DNA from: Ornithinimicrobium cryptoxanthini | GTDB taxonomy: Bacteria; Actinomycetota; Actinomycetes; Actinomycetales; Dermatophilaceae | Assembly (NCBI RefSeq): GCF_023923205.1 | Contig: NZ_CP099490.1 | Span: 3,658,001 to 3,722,000, forward strand | DNA: 64,000 nt | Reading direction: 5' to 3' | Part shown: positions 48,777-58,385 of the stretch, piece by piece | How the letters are laid out: the number at the start of each line of letters is the position of its first letter | Numbering within the stretch: the stretch's first letter is position 1 | Notes under the pieces: generated by a model | What the model was told of the DNA's origin: nothing | The model's database searches: none | What the model saw: only the letters and a program-made list of their open reading frames with translations | Made by a program: the position numbers and the translations under genes

Positions 48777-50326
48777 CGGAACCCCTCCCCGAGCACGGCC
48801 AGCAGATAGGGCTCGCGCAGCAGCAGGTCGAGCGAGGCGCGCTGGGTGATGTCGAACAGCGGACCGGCGACCGCGGTCAGCACCAGGGTGAAGATCACCA
48901 GTGCCGTCGTCGGCACCACCACGCCGGCTGCCATGGCGCGGCTCTTGCCGGTGCGGGCGGGCGTAAAGGTCATGCCCTCCTCCGGCTGGGGCGGCGCCCC
49001 CCAGAACGCGCGCCCCCAGACCCGGGCCACGGCATACAGCGTCAGCAGGCTGGTGACCACCGACCCGACGACCAGGACCATCGCCAGCCAGCCGCCGTCC
49101 TGGACGCCGGCCTGCATCAGCCCCACCTTGCCGATGAAGCCGGAGAACGGCGGGATGCCACCCAGGTTCATCGCCGGGACGAAGAAGAGGATGCCGAGCA
49201 GCGGGCTGATCCGGGCCAGTCCACCCAGGTGCGAGGAGGCCGTGGTGCCGCCGACCCGCTCGACCAGACCGGTCACGAGGAAGAGCGTGGTCTGGATCGT
49301 GATGTGGTGCAGCACATAGAAGATCGCCGCGGACATCCCGGCGTCGCTGCCCAGCGCGATGCCGAAGAGCAGATAGCCGATGTGACTGATCAGGGTGAAG
49401 GAGAGCATCCGCTTGATGTCGTCCTGGGTGACCGCCCCGAGGATGCCGACGATCATGCTCGCGAGGGCGGCCCACATCAGCACCGTGTTGAGCGAGCCGT
49501 CCGGGAAGAGCAGGGTCTGGGTGCGGATCAGCGCATAGATGCCGACCTTGGTCAGCAGGCCGGCGAAGACTGCGGTCACCGGGGCGGGTGCGGTCGGATA
49601 GGAGTCCGGCAACCAGCCCGACATCGGGAAGACCGCGGCCTTGACGCAGAAGCCCAGGATCAGCAGCAGGTGCAGCACCACCGAGGTGTCGTGCGGGATC
49701 AGCTCCAGGCGGGTGGCCAGGATCGCGAGGTTCACCGTGCCGGTGGCGGCATAGATCATCGCGATGGCGATGAGGAAGAGCATCGAGGAGAGCAGGCTGA
49801 CGAAGACGTAGGTGACTCCGGCGCGCACCCGTGCCTCGGTCCCACCGAGGGTGAGCAGCACGAAGCTGGCGGCCAGCAGCATCTCGAACCCGACATACAT
49901 GTGGAACAGGTCGCCGGCCAGGAAGGTCGTGGACACCCCGGCGCTGAGCACGAGCATCGTGGGGTGGAACACCGGCAGCGGTGCGTGGCCGTCGCTCTCC
50001 TGGTCGAACGACGAGCGCCCCTGGCCGATGGAGTAGCGCAGGACCGCCATCGTCACGACCGTCGAGACGATCACCATCAGCGCAGCCAGCCGGTCGACGA
50101 TGAGCACGATGCCCTCGGTCGGGGCCCAGCCACCGACCTGGACGACCTGCGGGCCGCGGACGTCGGCGGCAAAGAGCAGCACCCCGGTGACGACCAGCAC
50201 CGCGGTCAGCACCGACATGCTGACGGCCCGCTGGATCCGGGTGCGACCGACGGCGGCCAGGTTGACCCCGGCACCGACGAGGGGCAGGACGACCGGCAGT
50301 GGCACGAGCCACGCGAACTCGTTCAT
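48773..50326 (-). CDS. mnhD: Mrp Na+/H+ antiporter subunit D
   Basis: 517 aa. NuoM/NuoN-like proton-translocating subunit with about 14 helices. Key segments are LSAGVSTTFLAGDLFHMYVGFEMLLAASFVLL (conserved Glu), GFCVKAAVFPMSGWLPDSYPTAPAPVTAVFAGLLTKVGIYALIR (conserved Lys) and SHIGYLLFGIAL. Works with subunit A as one of the two proton channels of the complex. Confidence 0.95.
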   Translation of the reverse strand: MNEFAWLVPLPVVLPLVGAGVNLAAVGRTRIQRAVSMSVLTAVLVVTGVLLFAADVRGPQVVQVGGWAPTEGIVLIVDRLAALMVIVSTVVTMAVLRYSIGQGRSSFDQESDGHAPLPVFHPTMLVLSAGVSTTFLAGDLFHMYVGFEMLLAASFVLLTLGGTEARVRAGVTYVFVSLLSSMLFLIAIAMIYAATGTVNLAILATRLELIPHDTSVVLHLLLILGFCVKAAVFPMSGWLPDSYPTAPAPVTAVFAGLLTKVGIYALIRTQTLLFPDGSLNTVLMWAALASMIVGILGAVTQDDIKRMLSFTLISHIGYLLFGIALGSDAGMSAAIFYVLHHITIQTTLFLVTGLVERVGGTTASSHLGGLARISPLLGILFFVPAMNLGGIPPFSGFIGKVGLMQAGVQDGGWLAMVLVVGSVVTSLLTLYAVARVWGRAFWGAPPQPEEGMTFTPARTGKSRAMAAGVVVPTTALVIFTLVLTAVAGPLFDITQRASLDLLLREPYLLAVLGEGFR

Positions 50327-50757
50327 CAGTCGTCCTCCTCCGCAAACTCGGCAGCGATGACGTCGGCGTCGTCCTCGGACTCGCCGGCCAGGTCGTTCTC
50401 CTCGGCCCGGCGGTGGATGCGCGCCGACTCCTCGTCGTCCTCGAGCAGGTCGTCACGACCGAGCTGCCAGGCCCGGTGTGCCAGCGCGAGCACGAACGCC
50501 GTCATGGCCAGGGTGATGACGATCGCGGTGAGCACCAGCGCCTGCGGGATGGGGTCGGCCATCGGACCGCCCTCCCCCTCACCCAGGATCGGCACCTCAC
50601 CGGCCGGTCCGGAGGCGACCATGAAGAGCAGGTTGATCCCGTTGCCCATCAGCAGGAAACCGACCAGGGCACGCACGATCGAGCGCGCGAGCAGCAGATA
50701 GACCCCCGTGCCGATGAGCGCCGAGGAGACCAGGATCAAGGTGATGTTAGGGCTCAT
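50326..50757 (-). CDS. mnhC: Mrp Na+/H+ antiporter subunit C
   Basis: 143 aa. NuoK-like, three helices with GTGVYLLLARSIVRALVGFLLMGNGINLLFMV and DPIPQALVLTAIVITLAMTAFVLALAHR. The C-terminal ~35 residues are strongly acidic and extra to the core. Overlaps D by TGATG and A by ATGA. Confidence 0.95.
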   Translation of the reverse strand: MSPNITLILVSSALIGTGVYLLLARSIVRALVGFLLMGNGINLLFMVASGPAGEVPILGEGEGGPMADPIPQALVLTAIVITLAMTAFVLALAHRAWQLGRDDLLEDDEESARIHRRAEENDLAGESEDDADVIAAEFAEEDD

Positions 50758-53624
50758 TCGCCCTCCTGTGCGATCTGCTCGTCGAGCGAGGAGCCCAGGG
50801 AGCGCAGGATGTCGAGCATCAGCCCGACGACCACGAGATAGACCCCGAGGTCAAACAGGAGCGAGGTGACCACATGGACGTCGCCGATGATCGGGATCGG
50901 GACGTCGAAGATCCAGGTGCGCAGGGGTGGTGAGCCGAAGAACATCGGGAGTATGGCGGAGGCCGCGGCCAGGAAGAGCCCGCCACCGAGCAGCAGACCG
51001 GGCATGACAGGCAGGGCCACGCGCAGCTCGTAGCCGCGACCGGCCAGATAGCGCAGGGCGAGCGCGAGACCAGCCACCAGCCCGGCGGCGAAGCCGCCAC
51101 CCGGTGAGTTGTGACCGCTGAACAGCAGATAGACCGACCACAGCACGATGGTGTGGAAGACCAGGCGGGTGACCACCTCGAAGATCGTGGAGCGCCGGCT
51201 CGGGTCCAGCTCCTGGGCGGCCGCGATCCAGCGCTGCCCGCCGCTCTCCTCGGTCGCTGCGGTGGAGCGGTTGCGCCAGGTCTGTCGCAGGGCCCGACGG
51301 GCGCGCACGACGGCGTCTTGCTTGAGGAAGATGAGGCTGGTGACGCCGGTCGCGGCGGCCAGGACCACGGACAGCTCGCCCATCGTGTCCCAGGCCCGGA
51401 CATCGACCAGGATCACGTTGACGATGTTGTCTCCGCCGCCATACTCCTTGGCCGTCTCGATCAGGCTCCTGGCGGAGGGCTCCTGGGAGCGCACGGCCAC
51501 CGCGGTCATCGCGACGGCCGCGACGACGGCTCCCACCGCGACACCGAGGACGGCGCGCAGCCGGCGGGTCAGCACGCTGGGGTCGTCCGGGAAGCGACCG
51601 GACAGGCGCCGGATCACCAGGACGAAGACAACCAGGGTCACCGTCTCGACGAGCACCTGGGTCAGGGCCAGGTCGGGTGCGCCGTGCAGCAGGAACAGCA
51701 TGGCGGTGCCATAGCCGGTGACGCTGACCAGGAATACGGCGCGCAGGCGGCGCCGGGCGCGGGTCGCGGCAATCGCCGCAAACACCACGACGACGCCGAC
51801 CCCCACCTGAGCCGGTCGGTCGAACCAGGTGATGTCGTCCGGCCAGGTCACCCCGCGCACGAGCTGCACGGTGGGCAGGGTCACCAGCACCACGAGGATG
51901 ATCGCGAGCAGCGTCGGCAGGGAGCCCCGCTGGAAGCCACCGGTGACCTCGAGCGCCAGCCGGTCCACGCCCCGCACCAGCTGCTGATAGACCCGCCCTG
52001 CATCTAGGGGGACCTGCAGCCGGCGCTGGAGGTGAGCCACCGGCGCGCTGCCCAGGAAGAGCAGGGAGCCCAGGACCCAGATCAGGGCCGAGACGCCGAG
52101 CGCCGGGACGAACCCGCTCCACAGCGCCAGGTGCGGTTCGTGGTCGGTGACGGGATAGGCGCTGGCGTAGCGGGCGAACTCGACCTCCAGCAGCGGTGAG
52201 GCCAGGCCGGCGACCAGCCCGGCCAGGCCCAGCACGCCCGGCACCGCCACGAGGAGCCGCTCCGGGGGGTGGGAGACCGTCGTCACCTGACCGGCGTCCC
52301 CCGCGAGCGCCGGGTCCTTGCGGGCGAACGCGCCCCACACGAACCGGGCGGAGTAGCCGAAGGTCAGCACCGAGCCCAGTGCCACCAGGAGCAGCACCAC
52401 GACGTCGAAGGTCTCCCAGCCGCCGTCGGGATGCAGGAGTGCGTCGATCGCGGTCTCCTTGGCGGCGAAGCCCAGCACCGGCCCCACCCCGGCCATGGAC
52501 AGGGCCGCAAGGATCGCGCCCGCGGTGAGCCACGGCATACGCCGACCGATGCCGGAGAGCCGGCGGACGTCACGGGTGCCGGTCGCGTGCTCGACGGTGC
52601 CCACGGTCAGGAAGAGGCAGGACTTGAACAGCGAGTGACTCAACAGCAGGCCGAGGCCAGCCATCGCCATGCCCTGGGTGCCGAACCCCACGAGGAGGGT
52701 GATGAAACCGAGCTGGCTGACCGTGCCGTAGGCCAGGAGCAGTTTGAGGTCGTACTGTCGCAGCGCGCGGTAGCCGCCGAGAAGCATGGTGTAGCCGCCG
52801 AGGATGATCACGAGGTAGCGCCAGACGGCCAGGTCGGCATAGGCCGGAGCGAACCTGGCCACCAGGTAGACACCGGCCTTGACCATCGCGGCGGCGTGCA
52901 GATAGGCGCTGACTGGCGTCGGGGCGGCCATCGCACCGGGCAGCCAGAAGTGGAACGGGACCAGGGCTGACTTGCTGACCGCGCCCACGATCAGGAGCAC
53001 GACGCCGCCGGTGATCCACGGGCCTGAGCCGGGGTTGGCCAGGAGCTCGCTGATCAGATAGGTGTCCTGTGTCTCGCCGATCATGACGATGCCGACGAGC
53101 ATCGCCAGCCCACCGAAGGTGGTGACCAGCAGTGCCTGCTTGGCGGCGGCGATGCTGGCCTTGCTGGTCATCACATAGCCGATGAGCAGGTAGGACAGGA
53201 TCGTCGTGATCTCCCAGAACACATAGAGCAGGAGCATGTCGTCGGTCGTGACCAGGCCGAGCATGGCGCCGGCGAAGGCGGTCAGCGACCCGGCAAACAG
53301 GCCCAGCCCCTTGCCGCGCTCCCGGTCGTCGAAGTAGTGCGCGCAGTAGAGCAGCACCAGTGCCCCGACCGCCGAGACGATCAGCGTCATGAGCCAGGCC
53401 AGGGTGTCCATCCGGAAGTTCAGCGACAGGTCGAGCTCGCTGATCCACGTGAAGGTCTCCGTGGGTGGGCGCCCCGAGCTGATCGCGGGGTACTGCCAGG
53501 CCGCATAACCGGCGGTGAACGCCGGGACGGCCGCCAGCGGCACGAACGCCCGCGCTCCCATCAGTCGCACGAGCATGGGTGCGAGGATGCCCGCCACCGC
53601 GTGCACTGCGACCAGGACGAGCAA
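50754..53624 (-). CDS. mnhA: Mrp Na+/H+ antiporter subunit A (fused A-B type)
   Basis: 956 aa from TTG 53622-53624, with GGAGG five bases upstream. The first ~650 residues are the NuoL-like subunit A (VFWEITTILSYLLIGYVMTSKASIAAAKQALLVTTFGGLAML; LVPFHFWLPGAMAAPTPVSAYLHAAAMVKAGVYL). Then an MnhA-specific tail (DLALTQVLVETVTLVVFVLVIRRL). The last ~150 residues are the separate MnhB subunit of other bacteria (VVTRLVFHTIVLWSVYLLFSGHNSPGGGFAAGLVAGLALALRYLAG), fused in frame, as is common in actinobacteria. First gene of the operon A-C-D-E-F-G, which exports Na+ for H+ and supports alkaline and salt tolerance. Confidence 0.95.
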   Translation of the reverse strand: MLVLVAVHAVAGILAPMLVRLMGARAFVPLAAVPAFTAGYAAWQYPAISSGRPPTETFTWISELDLSLNFRMDTLAWLMTLIVSAVGALVLLYCAHYFDDRERGKGLGLFAGSLTAFAGAMLGLVTTDDMLLLYVFWEITTILSYLLIGYVMTSKASIAAAKQALLVTTFGGLAMLVGIVMIGETQDTYLISELLANPGSGPWITGGVVLLIVGAVSKSALVPFHFWLPGAMAAPTPVSAYLHAAAMVKAGVYLVARFAPAYADLAVWRYLVIILGGYTMLLGGYRALRQYDLKLLLAYGTVSQLGFITLLVGFGTQGMAMAGLGLLLSHSLFKSCLFLTVGTVEHATGTRDVRRLSGIGRRMPWLTAGAILAALSMAGVGPVLGFAAKETAIDALLHPDGGWETFDVVVLLLVALGSVLTFGYSARFVWGAFARKDPALAGDAGQVTTVSHPPERLLVAVPGVLGLAGLVAGLASPLLEVEFARYASAYPVTDHEPHLALWSGFVPALGVSALIWVLGSLLFLGSAPVAHLQRRLQVPLDAGRVYQQLVRGVDRLALEVTGGFQRGSLPTLLAIILVVLVTLPTVQLVRGVTWPDDITWFDRPAQVGVGVVVVFAAIAATRARRRLRAVFLVSVTGYGTAMLFLLHGAPDLALTQVLVETVTLVVFVLVIRRLSGRFPDDPSVLTRRLRAVLGVAVGAVVAAVAMTAVAVRSQEPSARSLIETAKEYGGGDNIVNVILVDVRAWDTMGELSVVLAAATGVTSLIFLKQDAVVRARRALRQTWRNRSTAATEESGGQRWIAAAQELDPSRRSTIFEVVTRLVFHTIVLWSVYLLFSGHNSPGGGFAAGLVAGLALALRYLAGRGYELRVALPVMPGLLLGGGLFLAAASAILPMFFGSPPLRTWIFDVPIPIIGDVHVVTSLLFDLGVYLVVVGLMLDILRSLGSSLDEQIAQEGE

Positions 53625-53828
53625 CGGGCCTCCTCGGGTGGTTGGGCGGCGCAGCCGAGGCCCGGGTCAGTGGGTGCCCTCGACCCACGATCCGCAGGGG
53701 CGGAAGGGGGTTGGAGTCGCGGTCAGTTTACCTATAGCCGCCAGCCCAACGGCATGGTCCTTGAGGACACCGCCGGCGCGGTGCCGGCGACGGCCTGCTG
53801 ACGGTGGTGCGGGCCCGGGCAGAGCAGA

Positions 53829-53860
53829 GGGGCCGGCCGGGATGACTCCCGACCGGCCCC
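53829..53860 (-). terminator. Terminator of the rpsF-ssb-rpsR-rplI operon
   Basis: A 14-bp stem (53829-53842 with 53847-53860, one mismatch; right arm TCCCGACCGGCCCC) closes a 4-base loop about 50 bp past the rplI stop. It is GC-rich without a T-run, as in other high-GC actinobacterial terminators. Confidence 0.75.
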
Positions 53861-53872
53861 TGGTGCTGCCTG

Positions 53873-53897
53873 CTCGCGTGGGCGGTGCTCACGCGAG
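53873..53897 (-). terminator. Second stem-loop after rplI
   Basis: CTCGCGTG (53873-53880) and CACGCGAG (53890-53897) pair perfectly around 9 bases, 16 bp after the rplI stop and just before the main terminator. Probably part of a tandem terminator or an mRNA-stabilising end. The rest of 53625-53828 has no gene. Confidence 0.5.
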
Positions 53898-53912
53898 TGG
53901 GGTGCTGAGTGC

Positions 53913-54359
53913 TCAGGCCTCCTGCACCACGACGGTGACGTCGACGGAGACGTCGTCGTGGAGGCGGACGTGAGCCTGGTGCTCGCCGACGTTGCGGATC
54001 GGGGTCGGGACCTCGATCTTGCGCTTGTCGACCTGGGGACCGCCGGATGCGACGATCGCCTCGGCGATGTCGCCGGAGGTGACCGCACCGAACAGTCGAC
54101 CGCCCTGACCCGCACGGGCCGAGACGATCACGGTGGTGGACTGCAGGGCCGCCTTGGCGGCCTTGGCCTCCTCCTCCGACCGGTGGGACCGGGACTCGCG
54201 ACCGGCCAGGATCGCGTCGACCTGCTTCTGGCCGCCCTTGGTCCAGGCGGTGCCCAGCTTGCGGGGCATCAGGTAGTTGCGGGCGTAGCCGTCCTTGACG
54301 TCCACGACGTCACCGGCCACGCCGAGGCCGGAGACCGGCTGGGTGAGAATGAGTTTCAT
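53913..54359 (-). CDS. rplI: 50S ribosomal protein L9
   Basis: 148 aa from the ATG at 54357-54359, with AGGAG upstream. [38 protein letters not shown] is the conserved N-terminal rRNA-binding domain, joined by a long helix to the C-terminal domain ([34 protein letters not shown]). Last gene of the small ribosomal operon. Confidence 0.98.
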   Translation of the reverse strand: MKLILTQPVSGLGVAGDVVDVKDGYARNYLMPRKLGTAWTKGGQKQVDAILAGRESRSHRSEEEAKAAKAALQSTTVIVSARAGQGGRLFGAVTSGDIAEAIVASGGPQVDKRKIEVPTPIRNVGEHQAHVRLHDDVSVDVTVVVQEA

Positions 54360-54380
54360 CAACTTCTCCTTGTCTGGTGC

Positions 54381-54617
54381 TCAGCGCGCCGAGCTGGAGT
54401 AGGGCAGCATGGCCATCTCGCGGGCATTCTTGACCGCGGTGGCGATGCGGCGCTGCTCCTGCACGGAGACACCGGTCACCCGACGAGCGCGGATCTTGCC
54501 GCGGTCGGAGATGAACTTGCGCAGGAGCGCGGTGTCCTTGTAGTCGATGGACTCGATCTTGGCGGCCTTGAGAGGGTTCGCCTTCTTCTTGGGCTTGCGC
54601 ACAACGGGCTTGGCCAT
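54381..54617 (-). CDS. rpsR: 30S ribosomal protein S18
   Basis: 78 aa from the ATG at 54615-54617 ([15 protein letters not shown]), with GGAG nine bases upstream; an ATG five codons earlier has no site. Conserved [48 protein letters not shown]. The cysteines that define the zinc form are absent, so this is the C-minus type. Confidence 0.97.
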   Translation of the reverse strand: MAKPVVRKPKKKANPLKAAKIESIDYKDTALLRKFISDRGKIRARRVTGVSVQEQRRIATAVKNAREMAMLPYSSSAR

Positions 54618-54694
54618 CGTGGTGCTCTCCATTCTGTGAGAGCCCGAGGGGTCACCTCGGGATGGTGTGGTTCTTGGTGTTGGTCAGGGATAGA

Positions 54695-55333
54695 TCAGAA
54701 CGGCGGGTCGTCGTAGGACGGGCTGTTCCAACCGCCACCCTGCTGTTGACCACCGGCGTTGCCGCCAGTGGCCCACGGGTCGGACTCGGCCTGGCCACCC
54801 TGGGTGGGTTGGCCACCCTGGGTGGGTTGGCCACCCTGGGGGGGCTGACCACCCTGGCCACCGGGTTGACCGCCGGCCGGGCTGGCGCCCTGCTGGCCGG
54901 CATACGGCTGCTGACCGCCGCCCTGCTGGCCCTGGCCGCCACCCCAGTTGCCACCGCCACCGCCGCCGCGCTGGGCCTTGGTGACCTTTGCGGTGGCGTA
55001 TTTCAGAGACGGGCCGACCTCGTCGGCCTGCATCTCCATGACGGTGCGCTTCTCGCCCTCGGGAGAGTCCCAGGAGCGGGAGACGAGGCGGCCGGTGACG
55101 ACCACGCGGGTGCCGCGAGTCAACGACTCGGCGGCGTTCTCGGCCGCCTCACGCCAGATCGAGCAGCGCATGAACAGCGTCTCGCTGTCCTTCCACTCGT
55201 TGGTCTGCTTGTCGAACGTGCGCGGCGTGGAGGCCACGGTGAAGTTCGCGACGGCAGCGCCAGAGGGAGTGAAACGCAGCTCGGGGTCGGCGGTGAGGTT
55301 GCCAACGATGGTGATCGGGGTTTCGCCAGCCAT
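54695..55333 (-). CDS. ssb: Single-stranded DNA-binding protein
   Basis: 212 aa. OB fold in the first ~115 residues ([35 protein letters not shown]...; [29 protein letters not shown]). Gly/Gln/Pro-rich disordered linker (~118-200) and the acidic partner-binding tip ending DDPPF. The linker contains a run of 18-bp DNA repeats (54792-54860). Between rpsF and rpsR in the standard order. Confidence 0.98.
   Translation of the reverse strand: MAGETPITIVGNLTADPELRFTPSGAAVANFTVASTPRTFDKQTNEWKDSETLFMRCSIWREAAENAAESLTRGTRVVVTGRLVSRSWDSPEGEKRTVMEMQADEVGPSLKYATAKVTKAQRGGGGGGNWGGGQGQQGGGQQPYAGQQGASPAGGQPGGQGGQPPQGGQPTQGGQPTQGGQAESDPWATGGNAGGQQQGGGWNSPSYDDPPF
54792..54860. repeat. 18-bp tandem repeats encoding the SSB linker
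   Basis: Units GGCCACCCTGGGTGGGTT start at 54792 and 54810, with diverged units from 54828 and 54846. On the coding strand they specify the GGQPTQ hexapeptide repeats of the SSB linker. Copy number is likely to vary between strains. Confidence 0.8.
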
Positions 55334-55361
55334 GTCTGAGTCCTTTGCTCTGTCGAGTCGG

Positions 55362-55649
55362 TCAGGCGCCGACGCGCATCAGCTTGGTGCGCAGAACGGT
55401 CTCGTTCAGGCCCAGCTGGCGCTCCAGCTCCTGTGCGGTGGCAGACGTCGCGGTCAGGTTGACCACGGCGTAGATGCCCTCAGACTGCTTCTTGATCTCA
55501 TAAGCCAGACGACGACGTCCCCACAGGTCGAGGTTGTCGACGCTGCCACCTTCCTTGGTGACAACAGCAAGCAGCTTCTCCAGCGTCGGCTGGAGGTTCC
55601 GCTCGTCGGACTCCGGATCAAGGATGATCATGAGTTCGTATTGACGCAT
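55362..55649 (-). CDS. rpsF: 30S ribosomal protein S6
   Basis: 95 aa from the ATG at 55647-55649 ([12 protein letters not shown]), with GGAGG upstream. Typical S6 fold: [43 protein letters not shown]. First gene of the operon; the 250 bp upstream to the next gene carry its promoter but no clear boxes were seen. Confidence 0.98.
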   Translation of the reverse strand: MRQYELMIILDPESDERNLQPTLEKLLAVVTKEGGSVDNLDLWGRRRLAYEIKKQSEGIYAVVNLTATSATAQELERQLGLNETVLRTKLMRVGA

Positions 55650-55898
55650 GCGTGAACCCACCTCCTTCGGTCTCAGCGGTCACGGTCTCTCCGTGACAGG
55701 AGGGTTGCATTCGTCCCACCGCTTCGTGTTGGTCCCACTGTGCCAGAGCGGACCGACACCCGCAGGGCGCGATCCACAGGCAGGCGGGAGCCAACCGTCA
55801 ACGGTGAACCCGTCCACGATACCGAGCCGCGACCACCCTGGCCTAATCCGCGGTGGGCGTGGCGACCGGTGCGGGTCGTCGATGGCAGGATCGGGCTC

Positions 55899-56762
55899 AT
55901 GTCACCGCTGTTGAGGAGCGCCTCGGGGCCGATCTCCTACTCCCTGTCTGGTCCCCAGGATGCCGGGACACGGGACCTGGTGCTCGTCCACGGTTGGTGC
56001 TGCGACCGCACCGCCCTGGCGCCGCTGCGGGAGCGGTTCGAGCAGGCCCATCGCGTGCTGTCGCTGGACCTGCGCGGCCACGGTCAGAGCAGGGAGACGT
56101 ATGACGACGGGTCGGCCGGCGTCGGCAGCCGCCGGGGCGACCAGGACGAACCTGCGACCGGCACGGTCGCGACCCGCATCGAGGAGTTCGCCGACGACGT
56201 GCTGGCCGTCAGCCGGGAGGCCGGGCTGCACTCTCCGGTCGTCATCGGTCACAGCCTCGGTGCGCTCGTGGCCCTCGCGACGCTGGACCGTGCGGATGCG
56301 GCGGGGGCGGCCGTCCCGGTCGGTGCCGTGCTGCTCGACCCGGCACCGCTGGCCCACGGACGGGGCAAGGCCTTCTGGGCGGACCAGGTGGAGCCGGTGT
56401 CGCGGGACCACAGCGGCGAGCTGCGGCGTGGCTTTGCCCGCTCCCTGGTCCTGCCGACGGACACGGCCGACTACACCCAGGTGGTGGAGGTCATGGCCTC
56501 CGTCCATCCGCGGGTGGCCGCCGGTGGTGCGCAGGCCATGGCCCAGTTCGACGGTGCAGCCGTGCTCGGTCGACTCTCCGCACCGATCCTGGTGATCCAG
56601 GCGGCGACGGCCGAGCGTGACCTCGACCGGCTCGTCCCGGACCGCGCGCTGCTGACGCTGGGCCGGACCGTGGGGGCGGGCCACTTCCACCAGTTCGAGG
56701 TGCCCGACCAGCTCGAGCCGATGATCGAGCGGTGGCTCAGCGTCACTGACCTGTCGAGGTAG
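55899..56762 (+). CDS. Alpha/beta hydrolase
   Basis: 287 aa from ATG 55899; a longer frame upstream is Arg-rich noise. DLVLVHGWCCDRTALAPLRERF holds the oxyanion Gly, VIGHSLGALVALA the nucleophile Ser, and VGAGHFHQFEVPDQ the His. The lid between is about 90 residues. Resembles haloperoxidase/esterase-type hydrolases; substrate unknown. Confidence 0.87.
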   Translation: MSPLLRSASGPISYSLSGPQDAGTRDLVLVHGWCCDRTALAPLRERFEQAHRVLSLDLRGHGQSRETYDDGSAGVGSRRGDQDEPATGTVATRIEEFADDVLAVSREAGLHSPVVIGHSLGALVALATLDRADAAGAAVPVGAVLLDPAPLAHGRGKAFWADQVEPVSRDHSGELRRGFARSLVLPTDTADYTQVVEVMASVHPRVAAGGAQAMAQFDGAAVLGRLSAPILVIQAATAERDLDRLVPDRALLTLGRTVGAGHFHQFEVPDQLEPMIERWLSVTDLSR

Positions 56763-56952
56763 CAGTCGGTTCTGGCGACCAGCGAGGCCGTCTGTCCGAG
56801 TTCTGTCCGAGTCAACGACCCCTCCTCAGGTTTGTCGACCTCGTCACAACTCTCGCTCAGGGGTGTCCAATAACACACCACTAGGGCTGGGAGTGGGCTG
56901 GGCACGCCGGTAGCCTCGACGAAACTTCTGTGTCTTCGACCAAGGACTGGGT

Positions 56953-58260
56953 ATGCGCATTTCGGTGATCGGAACCGGCTATCTCGGGGCGGTGCACGCT
57001 GCGGGGATGGCCGAACTCGGCTTCGACGTGGTGGGCGTTGATGTCGACGCGGCCAAGATCGAGACCCTCAACCAGGCACGCATGCCGTTCTATGAGCCCG
57101 AGTTCGAGCCACTCCTGGCCAAGCACGTCGGCAAGGGGCTGCGGTTCACCACCGACATCGCCGAGATCGCTGACGCCGACGTCCACTTCATCTGTGTGGG
57201 CACACCGCAACGCCGGGACAGCCCGGCGGCGGACATGAGTGCCGTCGACGGCTCCGTCGACGCGATGATCCCCTTCCTCAAGGACGGGTCTCTCGTCGTC
57301 GGCAAGTCGACCGTCCCGGTCGGCACCGCCGAGCGGTTGGCCGAGCGGATCGAGGTCGCCACCCCCGAGAGCGTCACGGTGGAGCTGGCCTGGAACCCGG
57401 AGTTCCTGCGTGAGGGCTTCGCCGTCCAGGACACGTTGCACCCGGACCGTCTCGTCCTGGGCGTCAACGGGGACAACGCGGAGTCCATCCTGCGCGAGGT
57501 CTATGCCCGCACCATCGCCGAGGACCAGACACCGGTCGTCGTCACCGACCTGCCGACGGCCGAGCTGGTCAAGGTGGCCGCCAACTCCTTCCTGGCCACC
57601 AAGATCTCCTTCATCAACGCGATGGCCGAGATCGCCGAGCTGACCGGTGCTGATGTCACGCAGCTGGCTGACGCGATCGGTCACGACGACCGCATCGGGC
57701 GCAAGTTCCTCAACGCCGGCGTCGGCTTCGGTGGTGGCTGCCTGCCCAAGGACATTCGCGCGTTCAGCGCCAGGGCTGCTGAGCTGGGCGCTGGTCAGTC
57801 CGTCGCTTTCCTCCACGAGGTCGACGCCATCAACCAGCGCCGCAGAGACCACGTGGTCAACCTGGTGCGCACCCACCTCGGCTCACTCGCCGGCCGCCGC
57901 GTCGCCGTGCTGGGTGCAGCGTTCAAGCCCAACTCCGACGACGTGCGCGACTCCCCCGCCCTCTCGATCGCGGGTCAGCTGCACCTGTCCGGAGCCCGCG
58001 TCACCGTCTATGACCCCAAGGCCATGGACAACGCCGCCCGGATCTTCCCCACGCTGGACTACGCCGACTCCGCCAGCGCGGCCGTCGAGGGCGCCGAGGC
58101 CGTGCTGCACCTGACCGAGTGGCCGGAGTTCCGTGAGCTCGACCCGGAGCAGCTGGCCGCAAGCGTGGCCACCAAGCTGATCATCGACGGGCGCAACGTG
58201 CTCGACCGGGAGGCTTATCGCAACGCGGGCTGGACCTACGTCGGTCTCGGCCGCCCCTGA
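56953..58260 (+). CDS. ugd: UDP-glucose 6-dehydrogenase
   Basis: 435 aa. NAD-binding ISVIGTGYLGAVHAAGMAELGFDVVGVD (3-30), substrate segment ELAWNPEFLREG (144-155), Lys207 and Asn211 (KVAANSFLA), and the catalytic Cys263 in GFGGGCLPKD. It oxidises UDP-glucose twice to UDP-glucuronate, a precursor of acidic surface polysaccharides. It stands just upstream of glycosyltransferase and exporter genes on the other strand; AAGGA lies before the start. Confidence 0.95.
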   Translation: MRISVIGTGYLGAVHAAGMAELGFDVVGVDVDAAKIETLNQARMPFYEPEFEPLLAKHVGKGLRFTTDIAEIADADVHFICVGTPQRRDSPAADMSAVDGSVDAMIPFLKDGSLVVGKSTVPVGTAERLAERIEVATPESVTVELAWNPEFLREGFAVQDTLHPDRLVLGVNGDNAESILREVYARTIAEDQTPVVVTDLPTAELVKVAANSFLATKISFINAMAEIAELTGADVTQLADAIGHDDRIGRKFLNAGVGFGGGCLPKDIRAFSARAAELGAGQSVAFLHEVDAINQRRRDHVVNLVRTHLGSLAGRRVAVLGAAFKPNSDDVRDSPALSIAGQLHLSGARVTVYDPKAMDNAARIFPTLDYADSASAAVEGAEAVLHLTEWPEFRELDPEQLAASVATKLIIDGRNVLDREAYRNAGWTYVGLGRP

Positions 58261-58277
58261 CCCTGCCTGACACCCCA

Positions 58278-58345
58278 CCTGGGCACGCTTATGGCGCCTG
58301 TGAGATGGATATATCCCTCCCATGGGCGCCGAAACCGTGCCCAGG
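58278..58345. terminator. Bidirectional stem-loop between ugd and the polysaccharide export genes
   Basis: Arms 58278-58299 and 58324-58345 pair imperfectly (CCTGGGCACG core perfect, then GGCGCC) around a 24-base loop. It sits between two convergent genes and can serve both. Confidence 0.6.
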
Positions 58346-58385
58346 TTGTTGGGGTGGGCGGTCAGTTGTTGGGGTGGGCGGTCAG
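58346..58385. repeat. 20-bp tandem duplication at the 3' end of the glycosyltransferase gene
   Basis: TTGTTGGGGTGGGCGGTCAG at 58346-58365 is repeated at once at 58366-58385. The second copy contains the stop codon (58382-58384) of the leftward glycosyltransferase gene. Confidence 0.9.

Noticed and set aside
48777..50456. Extension of mnhE upstream over mnhD
   Set aside because: The frame is an Arg/Pro-rich shadow; the true mnhE start is the GTG at 48776 overlapping the mnhD stop.
54792..54860. Possible CRISPR-like or regulatory repeat
   Set aside because: The 18-bp units are in frame with the SSB linker and contain no spacers.
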